Shown here piece by piece: positions 44,901 through 53,642 of a DNA stretch of 64,000 bases. This stretch comes from Promicromonospora sp. Populi (GTDB taxonomy: Bacteria; Actinomycetota; Actinomycetes; Actinomycetales; Cellulomonadaceae): positions 2,852,001 through 2,916,000 of the forward strand of contig NZ_CP163528.1 in NCBI RefSeq assembly GCF_041081105.1, written 5' to 3'. Below the pieces are notes generated by a model, which was given only the letters and a program-made list of their open reading frames with translations, made no database searches and was not told where the DNA came from. Both the position numbers and the translations under genes were made by a program. The first letter of the stretch is position 1. Each line of letters starts with the position of its first letter.

Positions 44901-45283
44901 CCGGCGGGCACTTCTGGGGTGCGCAGGTGTTCCCGGCGGTGTGGCTGTTCTCCGCATCGAGGACGTTCACCGCGATCCGGGTGAACAACCTCAGCATCGT
45001 GGATCCGACGTACTCGGGAATCATGTTCCAGACCAACTACGTCGGTGGCCAACCGACCAACCCGATCCAGGACACGGTGTTCACCAACACGTCGATCACC
45101 GGTGCTCAGCGCAGCGGTGACGCGTACGACGCCAAGTCCGGTTACGGCCTCTGGGCCAACCCGCTGCCGGAGGCGGGTCAGGGCCCGGCCGTCGGCTCGG
45201 TGACGTTCAACGGCCTGACGTTCTCGAACAACTTCCGCGACATCGAGAACACGACGTCCACCTTCACGATCAACCGCAACTGA
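41930..45283 (+). CDS. Secreted multidomain GH87-like alpha-glucanase
   Basis: 1117 residues from ATG 41930 (GGGGA upstream); in-frame codons before it would destroy the signal peptide. After a signal peptide ending near ATAA, the order is: discoidin/F5-8-type domain about 45-185, a second about 193-330, two CARDB-type Ig folds about 335-440 and 443-555, a CBM6/35-like domain from about 563 (TYEAEDGV) and a right-handed beta-helix from about 724. The helix contains IWVEHMICMFW, DGSEIVDSRIRNTFADALNM and TGDDSFALFAATD, the Asp cluster typical of GH87 mycodextranase/alpha-1,3-glucanase. Fungal or dental alpha-1,3-glucan is the likely substrate. It interrupts the kynurenine cluster on the opposite strand. 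Confidence 0.82.
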   Translation: MFRSTNRHALRPGLAPSLMAVLTAAALGASVLVPTSATAAVAAVVLSAGKPAAASSNNGSYQAGNLTDGNQSTYWESTNNSFPQWAQIDLGAGATVEQVVLKLPASWEARTQTLSIQAGADGATFTTLAASAQRQFNPTSGNTVTIDVPDTQARYVRVSVTANTGWPAGQLSELEVHGTPGDVDPEEPVEGIDLAPGRPIVASSTEWTYVAANANDGNTSTYWEGAGGQYPSTLAVTLESAAQLSDIVVKLPPATAWGARTQTFSVQGRTGASDAWTTIAPSAARAFSPATGNTVTIPVTGTAREVRLQFTGNTGAGNGQVAEFQVFGAPAANPNLTVTGITANPATPTESNPVALSATVRNIGTLPSAATDVAFSLNGNTVGTGQVGALAAGAQATVTANIGARPAGSYQLGAVADPSGTVTEQSENDNSYTRPDPLVVTETASADLVPTVSWTPSTPTAGETVTFSATIANRGTLATSSGAHGLTLVMRNSSGSVVRTLTGSVSGAIAAGATSQSVNLGTWPAANGSYDVTLTAANDPAEVEARRANNVVTQSLFVGLGANMPFDTYEAEDGVTGGGATAIGPNRVVGDLAGEASGRRAVTLDATGEYVQWTTRAPTNSLVVRFSMPDSAGGGGTNSTLAVYVDGVFLRNIDLTSRYAWLYGNEANPGNQPGQGAPRHIYDEANTLLGTTVAAGHTIRLQKTASNTSTYTVDFVDLEQVSAQANPDPARYVVPTGFTHQDVQNALDRFRMDTTGNLAGVYLPAGDYQTASKFQVYGRAVDIVGAGPWFTKFHAPAGQENTDIGFRAEGTASGSTFRDFSYFGNYTSRIDGPGKVFDFANVSNMTIDNIWVEHMICMFWAANMDGSEIVDSRIRNTFADALNMTNGSANNHVHNNQARGTGDDSFALFAATDAGGSGQRGNVFENLTSTNTWRAAGLAVYGGQDNTFRNIYIADTLVYSGITISSLDFGYPMEGFGPAPTTFENISVVRSGGHFWGAQVFPAVWLFSASRTFTAIRVNNLSIVDPTYSGIMFQTNYVGGQPTNPIQDTVFTNTSITGAQRSGDAYDAKSGYGLWANPLPEAGQGPAVGSVTFNGLTFSNNFRDIENTTSTFTINRN

Positions 45284-45291
45284 CCCTCCCA

Positions 45292-45384
45292 CTCTGACTC
45301 GCCGTACCAGCGACGGCGAGTCAGAGCGGTGGTCGGACCGGGCCACTGACTCGCCGCACCTGGTGCGGCGAGTCAGTGGCCCGG
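45292..45384. repeat. Tandem hairpins, family B copy 2
   Basis: Two hairpins lie back to back after the glucanase stop: 45292-45305 with 45313-45326 (14 bases, perfect) and 45338-45360 with 45362-45384 (23 bases, perfect around one base). The second contains the core GGTCGGACC-N4-CACTGACTCG found at 34578-34600, so it is the same family. It separates the convergent glucanase and amidohydrolase genes; the end of the latter overlaps the second right arm. Confidence 0.75.
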
Positions 45385-46251
45385 TTCCGTTTCGGTCGCG
45401 TCTGGGAGACGAGTGGCCGCGCGGAGCCAGGTGATCAGGTCCGGCGCCGTCTCCGGGAGCGGTAGCGGCGCGGTCAGGGCAAGGGCCGACGGCGGGGCGA
45501 GAACCGCACGCAGCAGCGACTCCCCTTCGAGCACCCGCCCGAGCAGCCCGATCTCACGCTCGTTCACGCCGACCGGCGTCGGCCCGTTGCCCATGTCCGT
45601 GCCGTAGACGAGCGTGCCGCCCGCCGCGACGAACATTCGGGCATTGTCGAGCGCCCGCTCCAGGCCGAACGAGCCACCCGGCCCGTCGTGGATCGCGAAG
45701 GTGGAGATCCACGTCATGTGCGTCGCCCGCGCGATCACGGCGTCGGGCAGCGTCTCGGTCCACGGCACGTGCACCAGCGTGTCCGCGCCGGCGTCGATCG
45801 CGCGCTCGGCCTGCCCCGCACCCTCGGCGTGCACAACCACCGGCAGCCCCGCCGCGTGCGCCTCGGCGACGAGTGCCCGCAGCACGTCGTCGGGCAGCAG
45901 GGGCAAACCCGAGTGCAGGGCGACCTTGATCGCGAACCCGCCCCCGGCGGCGACGTCGGCCACCGCCTCGGCGGCGGCGCGCGGCGAGGCGATGTGCCGC
46001 ACCGCGGCGGCAGGCGCCCAGGAGCGCCCGGTCGGATACCCGCCGGGCGCGGTGTGGAACGGCCCGGCATAACGCACCCGGACGCCCGACGGCGGCGCGG
46101 CGGCCCAGGTGACCGCCTCGCGCGGGTCCCAGCCCAGGTCGTGCACCTCGGTGACCGTGCTCCCGGCCAGGAGCTCTCGGTCGACCAGGCCCAGGTGCAC
46201 GTGGTGGTCGACGACACCCGGGAGCATCGTCGACGGCGTGCCCTCAGGCAC
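45373..46251 (-). CDS. Amidohydrolase-family protein in kynurenine cluster
   Basis: 292 residues from GTG 46251. The metal-dependent amidohydrolase fold is recognised by [12 protein letters not shown] (HxH ligands near residue 16), the central lysine in [26 protein letters not shown] and the late [13 protein letters not shown] with the metal Asp. The enzyme is smaller than dihydroorotases and lacks their N-terminal strand. It overlaps the tryptophan dioxygenase gene by 8 bases, so the two are translationally coupled. The position between TDO and kynureninase is where N-formylkynurenine formamidase is needed, and none is otherwise seen; formamidase activity is a well-placed inference. Confidence 0.88.
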   Translation of the reverse strand: MPEGTPSTMLPGVVDHHVHLGLVDRELLAGSTVTEVHDLGWDPREAVTWAAAPPSGVRVRYAGPFHTAPGGYPTGRSWAPAAAVRHIASPRAAAEAVADVAAGGGFAIKVALHSGLPLLPDDVLRALVAEAHAAGLPVVVHAEGAGQAERAIDAGADTLVHVPWTETLPDAVIARATHMTWISTFAIHDGPGGSFGLERALDNARMFVAAGGTLVYGTDMGNGPTPVGVNEREIGLLGRVLEGESLLRAVLAPPSALALTAPLPLPETAPDLITWLRAATRLPDATETEPGH

Positions 46252-47104
46252 CGAGCGGGCCGTCGATCTCGGTGCGCACCGAGATGAGCTCCGGGAAGAA
46301 TGTGAGGTCCAGGGCCCGCTTCAGGAAGCCGACGCCGCTGGAGCCGCCCGTACCGGTCTTGAAGCCGATGGTGCGCTGCACCGTGCGCAGGTGGCGGAAC
46401 CGCCAGAGCTGGAACGCGTCCTCGATGTCGACCAGGTCCTCGCACGCCTCGTACAGCTCCCAGTTGCCGTGCGGGTCCTCGTAGATCGACTTGAAGACCG
46501 CGATCAGTTCCGGGTGCTCGACCCAGGCCTGGGTGACGTCGCGGTCCAGGATCTCGGCCGGGACCTCGTGCCCTCGCCGGGCCAGCAGGCGCAGGAACGC
46601 GTCGTAGACGGTGGGCTCGCCGAGCAGCTGCGCCAGCAGGGCGTGCACCTCGGGCTTGTCCCGGAAGACCTGGAGCATCCCGGCGTTCTTGTTGCCGAGC
46701 AGGAACTCCACCGCGCGGTACTGGTGCGACTGGAAGCCCGAGGACTGCCCCAGCGAACCCCGGAACTCGGCATACTCGCTGGGCGTGAGGGTCGCCAGGA
46801 CGGACCACTGCTCGGTGATGGTGCGCTGGATGTGCTTCACGCGGGCCAGGCCCTTGAGCGCCCGCGACAGGTCGTCGGAGTCGAGGAACCGCCGCACGGC
46901 GCGCAGCTCGTGCACCACCAGCTTGAGCCACAGCTCGGTGGTCTGGTGCTGGATGATGAACAGCAGCTCGTCGTGGTGCGGCGGGTCGCTCATCGGGTGC
47001 TGTGCGGAAAGGAGCGCGTCCAGCCCCAGGTAGGAGCCGTAGTCCATCTCGTCGCGGAAGTCCGTGCGGATGGAGGCCTCGATGGGCCGGGTGTTACCAG
47101 TCAC
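46244..47104 (-). CDS. kynA: Tryptophan 2,3-dioxygenase
   Basis: 286 residues, GTG start at 47104. The heme-dependent TDO signature is clear: [16 protein letters not shown] near residue 22, [19 protein letters not shown] (substrate and heme pocket), the [17 protein letters not shown] segment, the heme histidine in [17 protein letters not shown] and [13 protein letters not shown] near the C-terminus. It oxidises L-tryptophan to N-formylkynurenine, the first step of the pathway. It heads a two-gene unit with the amidohydrolase. Confidence 0.97.
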   Translation of the reverse strand: MTGNTRPIEASIRTDFRDEMDYGSYLGLDALLSAQHPMSDPPHHDELLFIIQHQTTELWLKLVVHELRAVRRFLDSDDLSRALKGLARVKHIQRTITEQWSVLATLTPSEYAEFRGSLGQSSGFQSHQYRAVEFLLGNKNAGMLQVFRDKPEVHALLAQLLGEPTVYDAFLRLLARRGHEVPAEILDRDVTQAWVEHPELIAVFKSIYEDPHGNWELYEACEDLVDIEDAFQLWRFRHLRTVQRTIGFKTGTGGSSGVGFLKRALDLTFFPELISVRTEIDGPLGA

Positions 47105-47125
47105 GCCCCGAGCCTAGCCCCGGGC

Positions 47126-48378
47126 TCAGGCGGCCTGAGCCTCGGCGTGGTTCGGGTTCTCGAACGCCTCCGCCATCAGCGCTATCTCTTCGGGCGGCAG
47201 GCTCATGTCCCGGGCGATGCGGGTCCAGCCCGACGTCGCTGCCGCCACCTCGGCGAGCACCCGCCGGGCGTCGTCCTGCCTCAGGCCGTAGGAGTCCGCC
47301 GTGGCCAGCAGTGTCCGCACGTCCCGGTCGATGCGGGTACCGCCCGGGCGCAGCGGCGTCGACTCCGCAACGGCGAACGGGTTGGGGTTCACGTCGAACA
47401 GCGGCGACAGCGACCAGCCGTCCGCGCGGCGCAGGAACCCGTGGTTCTTCATGTGGTCGTCCACGTTGCGCACGAGCAGGGTGAACGCGACGCGGCGGAA
47501 CAGGTCGTGCCCGTCGGTGGCGGGCCTGCCGAGTGGTCCGCCAGCGTCTCGGCGAGCGTCCGATAGTCGATGACCTCGAAGAACGCCTTCTGCGTAAGGC
47601 TGTCGGCCGACAGGAAGCCGATCCGGCCGCCGTCCGGCCGCCGGTCGAAGCGGCGCGTCAGCAGGATCGACCGGGACGGGCCGATCCGGTGCAGCCGCGC
47701 CACGGGCACCTCGATGCCGGCGTTCGAGGCCAGCCGGAGCGTCAGGTACTCCCAGGCCTGGACGTCCCACCGGTCGCTGCTCTCGGGCAGCTTCGCCATC
47801 CACAGGTCGCCCGCTGGGTCCTTCACGGTCACCTTCGGGCGCGCGCCGCCCATCGAGGTCCCGGCCGCGACGAGGAGGCGCACGTCGTGATCGGTCTCCC
47901 GGTGCTGCGCGACGGCGTCCGCGGCGTCGGTCAGCGACGGCAGGTCCACCAGGTCGGGGACCTCGGCGCGCGGCGGCCCCATGAACGTCTTGCCCTCGTC
48001 GAGGGAGAAGCGCAGCGCGCCCAGGCGGGTCTCGTCCTGCACACCGAGCAGGAAGTCCACCTCGGTCAGCGTCATGAACCCCCGGCCCTCCGCGCGGGCG
48101 GCGCGGCGCTCCGCGTTGAACAGCAGGGTGCGGCCCCACTGGTCGGGCTGGCAGTCCGCGAGGACACCGAACAGCGGCCGGTCGCTGCCCGAGGGAATGT
48201 TCCCCGGCGTCAGCGGCAGCTCGGGGCACAGGGCGTACGCGCGCGGGTCGCGCAGGTACGCAGCGGCATAGCGGAACGTGCAGCCCACCAGGGCACCGCC
48301 CCGGTTGAGGTGCATGTCGAGGTCACCGGCGCGGGTCTGGCCCCCGCCGGGCAGCTCGACCTCGACATGTATCGACAA
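47126..48378 (-). pseudogene. hipA: HipA-like serine/threonine kinase toxin, frameshifted
   Basis: Two frames encode one HipA-type protein of about 417 residues. The N-terminal part (start 48378, ATG) carries the couple_hipA domain and the ATP-binding GTSMGGARPKVTVKDP; the C-terminal part carries the catalytic RNVDDHMKNHGFL and metal-binding LSPLFDVNPNP loops. They join only if one base is added near 47525-47535, in GGCAGGCCCG on the minus strand. As read, translation ends before the catalytic loop, so the toxin is inactive unless this is a sequence error. It follows its hipB antitoxin by 14 bases. Confidence 0.85.
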
Positions 48379-48392
48379 CGGTGCTCACTTCC

Positions 48393-48695
48393 TCAGCTGG
48401 TCACTCGTACACGCTGCGGCAGGGCCCGTTCCGCGTGGAACCGGCCCATCTCGGTGGTGAGCGGGTCGCTCGCGCCGACGATGGCATCGGCCACGCCGAG
48501 CACACGCAGCACAGCGAACGTGTTCTCGAGGCTGACCGTTCCGGTGCCCGTCTCGATGGCGCGCAGCGTGGTGCGGGTGATGCCCGCACGGTCGGCGACG
48601 AGCTGGGCCGTGAGGCCGTGGATCTTGCGCCAGGCGCGGAGGTGGTCACCGAGTGAGGCGAGGTCGCGCTGGGTACGGAGGGATGTTCTGGCCAT
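48393..48695 (-). CDS. hipB: HipB-like antitoxin, XRE family
   Basis: 100 residues with AAAGGAG 5 bases before ATG 48695. The Xre helix-turn-helix is residues 14-70: LGDHLRAWRKIHGLTAQLVA and ADRAGITRTTLRAIETGTGT. It would bind the promoter region and repress hipBA together with HipA, and neutralise the kinase. Order hipB-hipA and the spacing are standard. The C-terminal 30 residues are variable, as expected for the toxin-binding end. Confidence 0.9.
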   Translation of the reverse strand: MARTSLRTQRDLASLGDHLRAWRKIHGLTAQLVADRAGITRTTLRAIETGTGTVSLENTFAVLRVLGVADAIVGASDPLTTEMGRFHAERALPQRVRVTS

Positions 48696-48708
48696 GATGG
48701 CTCCTTTC

Positions 48709-48756
48709 GGTTACCAGGTTAACCGACGAGCCTCGTAACGGTCACTAGGCTGACCG
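48709..48756. promoter_or_regulatory. Operator-like palindromes before hipB
   Basis: GGTTACC (48709-48715) adjoins the perfect palindrome GGTTAACC (48717-48724), and CGGTCA/TGACCG (48739-48744, 48751-48756) is an inverted repeat with a 6-base centre. Both lie in the hipB upstream region, where HipB dimers are expected to bind. Confidence 0.55.
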
Positions 48757-48809
48757 CTATTTCTCGGGACTACGCCTGGACGGCCCCGGGCGGGGCTCCG
48801 GACATGCAG

Positions 48810-48842
48810 AACGGGCCGCCCCACGATGTGGGACGGCCCGTT
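48810..48842. terminator. Hairpin terminator after amino-acid binding protein gene
   Basis: Arms 48810-48824 and 48828-48842 pair over 15 bases with one G-T-like mismatch, around loop GAT, just downstream of the stop at 48865 on the minus strand. Confidence 0.65.
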
Positions 48843-48864
48843 GTGCGCGTGGGTCAGCTGTACG

Positions 48865-49773
48865 TCACTGGCCGTTGATCGTGGCCCGTTCCAGCGCTCC
48901 CGCCGAGAGCTCGTGCTGCGCGAGGATGTCGGCGTAGGTGCCGTCGTCGATCAGGCTCTGCAGGGCGGCCTGGTAGGCCCGCACCAGCTCGACGTCGCCC
49001 TTCAGGAACACGAAGCCCAGCGGCGACGGGTTGATGACCTCTGCGTTCGCCACCTCGAAGACGTCGCCCGAGCCGACCTGCCTCGCGTTGTAGGCGCCGG
49101 TGGACCACTGGGTGAGCTCGGCGTCCGCGTTGCCCTCCTGGACCTGCGCGAGCGCGTCGGCATCGGTGTCGAACCGGAGCACCTCGACCGGCGCGGCCTG
49201 GCACTCCGCAACGTTCAGCCCGGCGAGCGCCTCGTCCTGGGTCGATCCGGTCAGCACGGCCACCGTAAGACCGCAGAGGTCCGCAAGGGTCGTGATCCCG
49301 CCGGGGTTGCCGGCCGGGACCATGATCGCGTCGCTGTCGTTGTAGTAGTCCACGAAGTCGTAGTCCACCTGGCGCTCAGCGGTGTCCGACATCGCCGCGG
49401 CGATCACGTCGACGTTGTTCGCGTACAGCTCGCCCAGCAGAGAGTCGAACAGCGTGTCGTGGAACGTGTACTTCAGGCCGAGCCGGTCCGAGGCGGCATC
49501 GAACAGGTCGATCTCGAAGCCGACGATGCGGCCGGCCTCGTTCGTGTACTCGAAGGGCGGGTAGCCCGACTCGGTGCCGACGGTGATCCGCGTGGCCTCC
49601 CCCCGTAGCTCGCCGGGGAGCAGGGCGCGTAGCTCGGCCTGCGCCTCGACCTCGGGCGTTGCGCCCTCAGCCGCCTGCGGCGAGTCGATCGAGCAGCCAG
49701 CCATCAGCGCTCCGAGCGCGGACGCTGCCGCGATCGAGCCGATGACCGCACGCGCGCGGTGTCCGAGAGCCAT
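48865..49773 (-). CDS. Amino-acid ABC transporter substrate-binding lipoprotein
   Basis: 302 residues from ATG 49773, with GGAGGA 7 bases upstream. The signal peptide ends in lipobox LMAGC (Cys27). The mature part is an SBP_bac_3 domain: VGTESGYPPFEYTNEAGRIV, GFEIDLFDAASDRLG, and GNPGGITTLADLCGLTVAVL with TGSTQDEALAG. Family members bind polar amino acids or glutamine and glutamate. No permease or ATPase gene is adjacent, so it is an orphan binding protein that must work with a transporter elsewhere or act as a sensor. Hairpins bound the gene. Confidence 0.93.
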   Translation of the reverse strand: MALGHRARAVIGSIAAASALGALMAGCSIDSPQAAEGATPEVEAQAELRALLPGELRGEATRITVGTESGYPPFEYTNEAGRIVGFEIDLFDAASDRLGLKYTFHDTLFDSLLGELYANNVDVIAAAMSDTAERQVDYDFVDYYNDSDAIMVPAGNPGGITTLADLCGLTVAVLTGSTQDEALAGLNVAECQAAPVEVLRFDTDADALAQVQEGNADAELTQWSTGAYNARQVGSGDVFEVANAEVINPSPLGFVFLKGDVELVRAYQAALQSLIDDGTYADILAQHELSAGALERATINGQ

Positions 49774-49891
49774 GCGGGGTCCTCCACACAAAAAAGACAA
49801 GATGAGCGGGTTACGCGGGTGGAGCCTATACGGTCCCCGACAGTTGCCGTGAATTCGAGTTTCACCTATGCCCACCGCGGCGCCGCCGCGG

Positions 49892-52800
49892 TCAGGCAGT
49901 GGTGCCGACCTTAGCCGCCGCACCAACGTCCGCCAGAATCACCGCATCGATGAGGCCGCGCGCCCACTCCAGCACCTCGGTGCCGCGCAGCGGCCGCCCG
50001 CCGATCCGCGCGGTGGTGGGGAACGGCACGAGGACCGCCCGGATGGCGGGCTTGAGGATGGTCCCGGGATAGAGCCGCTTGAGCCGCAGCTGCGCCGACT
50101 CGGGGAGGTTCATCGGGGCGAACCGGATGTACTTGCCCTGAGCGGTGATGTCCGTGAGCTCCGCGCGGCGGGCGTGGTTGCGGAATGCGGCGACGTCGAA
50201 CAGCGCGCCGGCGACCTCGGGCAGTGCGCCGTAGCGGTCGGTGAGCTCCGCACGCACCTCGTCGAGCGCCGCGGCGTCGTGCGCGGTGGCGATCTTCTTG
50301 TACGCCTCCAGCCGCAGCCGCTCCGTGGCGATGTAGGACTCGGGCAGGTGGGCGTCGACGGGCAGCTCGATGGTGACCTCGGGCGTCTCCTCCTCGGCGT
50401 CCCCGCGGAAGGCGGAGACGGCCTCGCCGACCATGCGCACGTAGAGGTCGAACCCGACGCCGGCGATGTGGCCGGACTGCTCGCCGCCGAGCAGGTTGCC
50501 CGCCCCGCGGATCTCGAGGTCCTTCATGGCGATCTGCATGCCCGCGCCGAGGTCGGTGTGGGCGGCCATGGTGGCCAGCCGGTCGTGCGCCGTCTCGGTG
50601 AGCGGCTTCTCCGGCGGGTAGAGGAAGTACGCGTACGCCCGCTCGCGTCCGCGGCCGACCCGCCCGCGGAGCTGGTGCAGCTGGGACAGGCCCAGCATGT
50701 CGGAGCGCTCCAGGATCAGGGTGTTGGCGTTGGAGATGTCCAGGCCGGTCTCGATGATCGTGGTGCACACCAGGACGTCGAGCTCCTTCTCCCAGAAGCC
50801 GCGGATGACCTGGTCGAGCTGGTGCTCGCTCATCTTGCCGTGGGCGACGCCGATGCGGGCCTCGGGCACCAGCTCGTTCAGCCGGGAGGCGGTGCGCTGG
50901 ATGGTCTCGACCTTGTTGTGCACGTAGAAGACCTGGCCCTCGCGCAGCAGCTCCCGCCGCAGCGCAGCGGCGATCTGCTTCTCCTCGAAGGCGCCCACGT
51001 AGGTGAGCACCGGGTGCCGCTCCTCCGGGGGCGTGGCCAGGGTGGACATCTCGCGGATGCCGGTGACCGCCATCTCGAGCGTGCGCGGGATCGGCGTGGC
51101 GGACATGGCCAGCACGTCGACGTTGGTGCGCAGCTGCTTGAGCGTCTCCTTGTGCTCGACGCCGAAGCGCTGCTCCTCGTCGATGACCACCAGGCCCAGG
51201 TCCTTGAAGACGACGGAACCGGTGATGAGGCGGTGAGTGCCGATGACGACGTCGACCGTGCCGTCCTTGAGCCCGGCGAGCGTCTCCTCGGACTCCTTGG
51301 CCGACTGGAAGCGGCTGAGCGCCCGCACGGTGACGGGGAACCCGGTGTACCGCTCGGAGAAGGTCTCGAAGTGCTGCTGCACCAGCAGCGTGGTGGGGAC
51401 CAGGATCGCCACCTGCTTGCCGTCCTGCACCGCCTTGAACGCGGCCCGGATGGCGATCTCCGTCTTGCCGTACCCGACGTCGCCGCACACCAGGCGGTCC
51501 ATCGGCACCGACTTCTCCATGTCGGCCTTGACCTCGTCGATGGTCGCGAGCTGGTCCGGCGTCTCGACGTACGCGAAGGCGTCCTCCAGCTCGCGCTGCC
51601 ACGGGGTGTCGGGGCCGTAGGCGTGGCCCTGCGTCGCCATCCGGGCGCTGTAGAGCTTGATCAGCTCACTGGCGATCTCCCGGACGTGCTTGCGGGCCTT
51701 CGCCTTGGTGTTCTTCCAGTCGGAGCCACCCATCTTGGACAGCGACGGCGACTCCCCGCCGGTGTACTTGGTGACCTGGTCGAGCTGGTCGGTGGGCACG
51801 AACAGCCGGTCGCCGGGCTGGCCGCGCTTGCTGCTCGCGTACTCGATGACGAGGTACTCGCGGGTGGCCCGGTTGCCGGCGGTGCCCATGGTGCGCTGGG
51901 CCATCTCGACGAACCGGCCGACACCGTGCTGCTCGTGCACCACGAAGTCGCCGGCCTTGAGCTGGAGCGGGTCCACGACGTTCCGGCGGCGGCTGGGCAT
52001 CTTGCGCATGTCGCGTGTGCCCGAGCCGGCCCGCCCGGTCAGGTCCTGCTCGGAGAAGACGGCGAGCTTGAGCTCGGGCGCCACGAACCCCTTGCCCGCC
52101 CCACCCGCCAGGACCTGCACGACGCCGGGCTCCGGCTCCTCCTCCAGCGAGACCGAGAGCCGGGCGGCGGTGCCCGCCGCCGAGAGTTGTTCCGTCATGC
52201 GCTTCGCCGGGCCGTGGCCCTCGGTGGTCAGCACGAGCCGCCAGCTCGCGACCTGCAGGCCGTGCACGTCGTCCAGGGCGCGCGCGAGGTCGCCGCGGTA
52301 CGACTCGACGTCCCGCGCGCCGATGGTGAACACCGACTCGTCACCCCCGGCGGCCAGGTCGTCGTCGGCGAGCTCCAGGTCCTGCGTGAAGGCCGACAGG
52401 GTCCACCAGCCGAGGCCGCGCCGGGCGGCGATCTCGCGCACCTCGGCGAACGTGGCGAAGGACGCGGCGGACAGGTCGATCGGCGTCGCGCCGCCGGCTA
52501 CCGCGCCCGCCCACGCGGCGGCGAGGAACTCGTCGGTGGTCGCGACGAGGTCGTGCGCACGACGCCGCACGCGCTCCGGCTCGTCGATCACGAGCAGCGC
52601 ATCCTCGGGTACAAGCTCCAGGACGGGGAGCATGCGGTCCACGAGCACCGGCGCGAGCGACTCCATACCCTCGACGGCGACACCCGCGGCGAGCTTGTCG
52701 AGCATCTCGACCGCGCCCGGCAGGGTCTGGACCAGGTCCGCGGCGCGCGCCCGGACGGCGTCGGTCAGCAGGATCTCGCGGCACGGCGGAGCCCAGAGCC

Positions 52801-53485
52801 CACGCTCCGCGATCTCCAGGCTGCGCTGGTCGGCGACGGAGAACCAGCGGATCTCCGTGATCTCGTCGCCCCAGAACTCGCACCGCAGCGGGTGGTCCTC
52901 CGTGGGCGGGAAGATGTCGAGGATCCCGCCGCGCACGGCGAACTCGCCGCGCCGCTCGACCATGTCGACGCGGGTGTACGCGGCGGCGGTGAGCCGCTCG
53001 GCGACGTCGGTCAGGTCTGCCGTGGCGCCGATCTCCAGCTGGACCGGTTCCAGCTCCCCCAGGCCGTCGATGACGGGCTGCAGCAGCGCCCGGACCGGCA
53101 TCACCAGGAGGCGGATCGCGCCCGCCTGCCCGTGCCCCTGCGCCGGGTGAGCCAGCCGGCGGAACACCGCGAGACGCTTGGCCACCGTGTCCGCGCGCGG
53201 GCTGAGCCGCTCGTGCGGCAGCGTCTCCCAGGCGGGCAGCACCGCTACGTCGTCGGCCCGGTCCTCCGGCAGGTAGCCGCGCAGGCTCGTGGCCAGGTCG
53301 TCCGCCTCACGGCCCGTCGCGGTGACCACCACGAGCGGGCGCCGCTCGGCGGCGGCCACCAGCAACGGCGGGCGCACGCCCGCCGGCCCCACCACGTCCA
53401 CGAACCCGCGGGTGCGCACGTGTTCCATCGCGGCGGAGGCGCCGGGATCACGCAGGAGGGTGGGGAGCAGACCAGTGAGGTTCAT
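49892..53485 (-). CDS. mfd: Transcription-repair coupling factor
   Basis: 1197 residues from ATG 53485 (GAAGGA upstream); longer starts lack support. All parts of Mfd are present: UvrB-like N-terminal domains 1a-2 with [15 protein letters not shown], the RNA-polymerase interaction domain [17 protein letters not shown] near residues 510-560, the helicase motor with Walker [23 protein letters not shown] box, [11 protein letters not shown] and the translocation motif [11 protein letters not shown] region, then domain 7. It displaces stalled RNA polymerase and recruits UvrA. Located in its usual core block, next to rplY/pth, but separated from eno by accessory genes. Confidence 0.98.
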   Translation of the reverse strand: MNLTGLLPTLLRDPGASAAMEHVRTRGFVDVVGPAGVRPPLLVAAAERRPLVVVTATGREADDLATSLRGYLPEDRADDVAVLPAWETLPHERLSPRADTVAKRLAVFRRLAHPAQGHGQAGAIRLLVMPVRALLQPVIDGLGELEPVQLEIGATADLTDVAERLTAAAYTRVDMVERRGEFAVRGGILDIFPPTEDHPLRCEFWGDEITEIRWFSVADQRSLEIAERGLWAPPCREILLTDAVRARAADLVQTLPGAVEMLDKLAAGVAVEGMESLAPVLVDRMLPVLELVPEDALLVIDEPERVRRRAHDLVATTDEFLAAAWAGAVAGGATPIDLSAASFATFAEVREIAARRGLGWWTLSAFTQDLELADDDLAAGGDESVFTIGARDVESYRGDLARALDDVHGLQVASWRLVLTTEGHGPAKRMTEQLSAAGTAARLSVSLEEEPEPGVVQVLAGGAGKGFVAPELKLAVFSEQDLTGRAGSGTRDMRKMPSRRRNVVDPLQLKAGDFVVHEQHGVGRFVEMAQRTMGTAGNRATREYLVIEYASSKRGQPGDRLFVPTDQLDQVTKYTGGESPSLSKMGGSDWKNTKAKARKHVREIASELIKLYSARMATQGHAYGPDTPWQRELEDAFAYVETPDQLATIDEVKADMEKSVPMDRLVCGDVGYGKTEIAIRAAFKAVQDGKQVAILVPTTLLVQQHFETFSERYTGFPVTVRALSRFQSAKESEETLAGLKDGTVDVVIGTHRLITGSVVFKDLGLVVIDEEQRFGVEHKETLKQLRTNVDVLAMSATPIPRTLEMAVTGIREMSTLATPPEERHPVLTYVGAFEEKQIAAALRRELLREGQVFYVHNKVETIQRTASRLNELVPEARIGVAHGKMSEHQLDQVIRGFWEKELDVLVCTTIIETGLDISNANTLILERSDMLGLSQLHQLRGRVGRGRERAYAYFLYPPEKPLTETAHDRLATMAAHTDLGAGMQIAMKDLEIRGAGNLLGGEQSGHIAGVGFDLYVRMVGEAVSAFRGDAEEETPEVTIELPVDAHLPESYIATERLRLEAYKKIATAHDAAALDEVRAELTDRYGALPEVAGALFDVAAFRNHARRAELTDITAQGKYIRFAPMNLPESAQLRLKRLYPGTILKPAIRAVLVPFPTTARIGGRPLRGTEVLEWARGLIDAVILADVGAAAKVGTTA

Positions 53486-53642
53486 GGAGGCAAGTCCTTC
53501 GAGGGCGCACGACGACGGGCCCATCACGGGCACGACCCGGTGAGGGGTCGCTCTGTGGGGGGCTCGTCCCAGGCTACTCCGGGCCACCGACAGCGTAAGG
53601 ATTCGTTTCCGATGTCCGCCGCTGCACGTACGATGACCGGCG

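Noticed and set aside
45292..45384. Tandem hairpins considered as attachment site or IS ends
   Set aside because: No transposase or integrase nearby and no target duplication visible; kept as a repeat family only.
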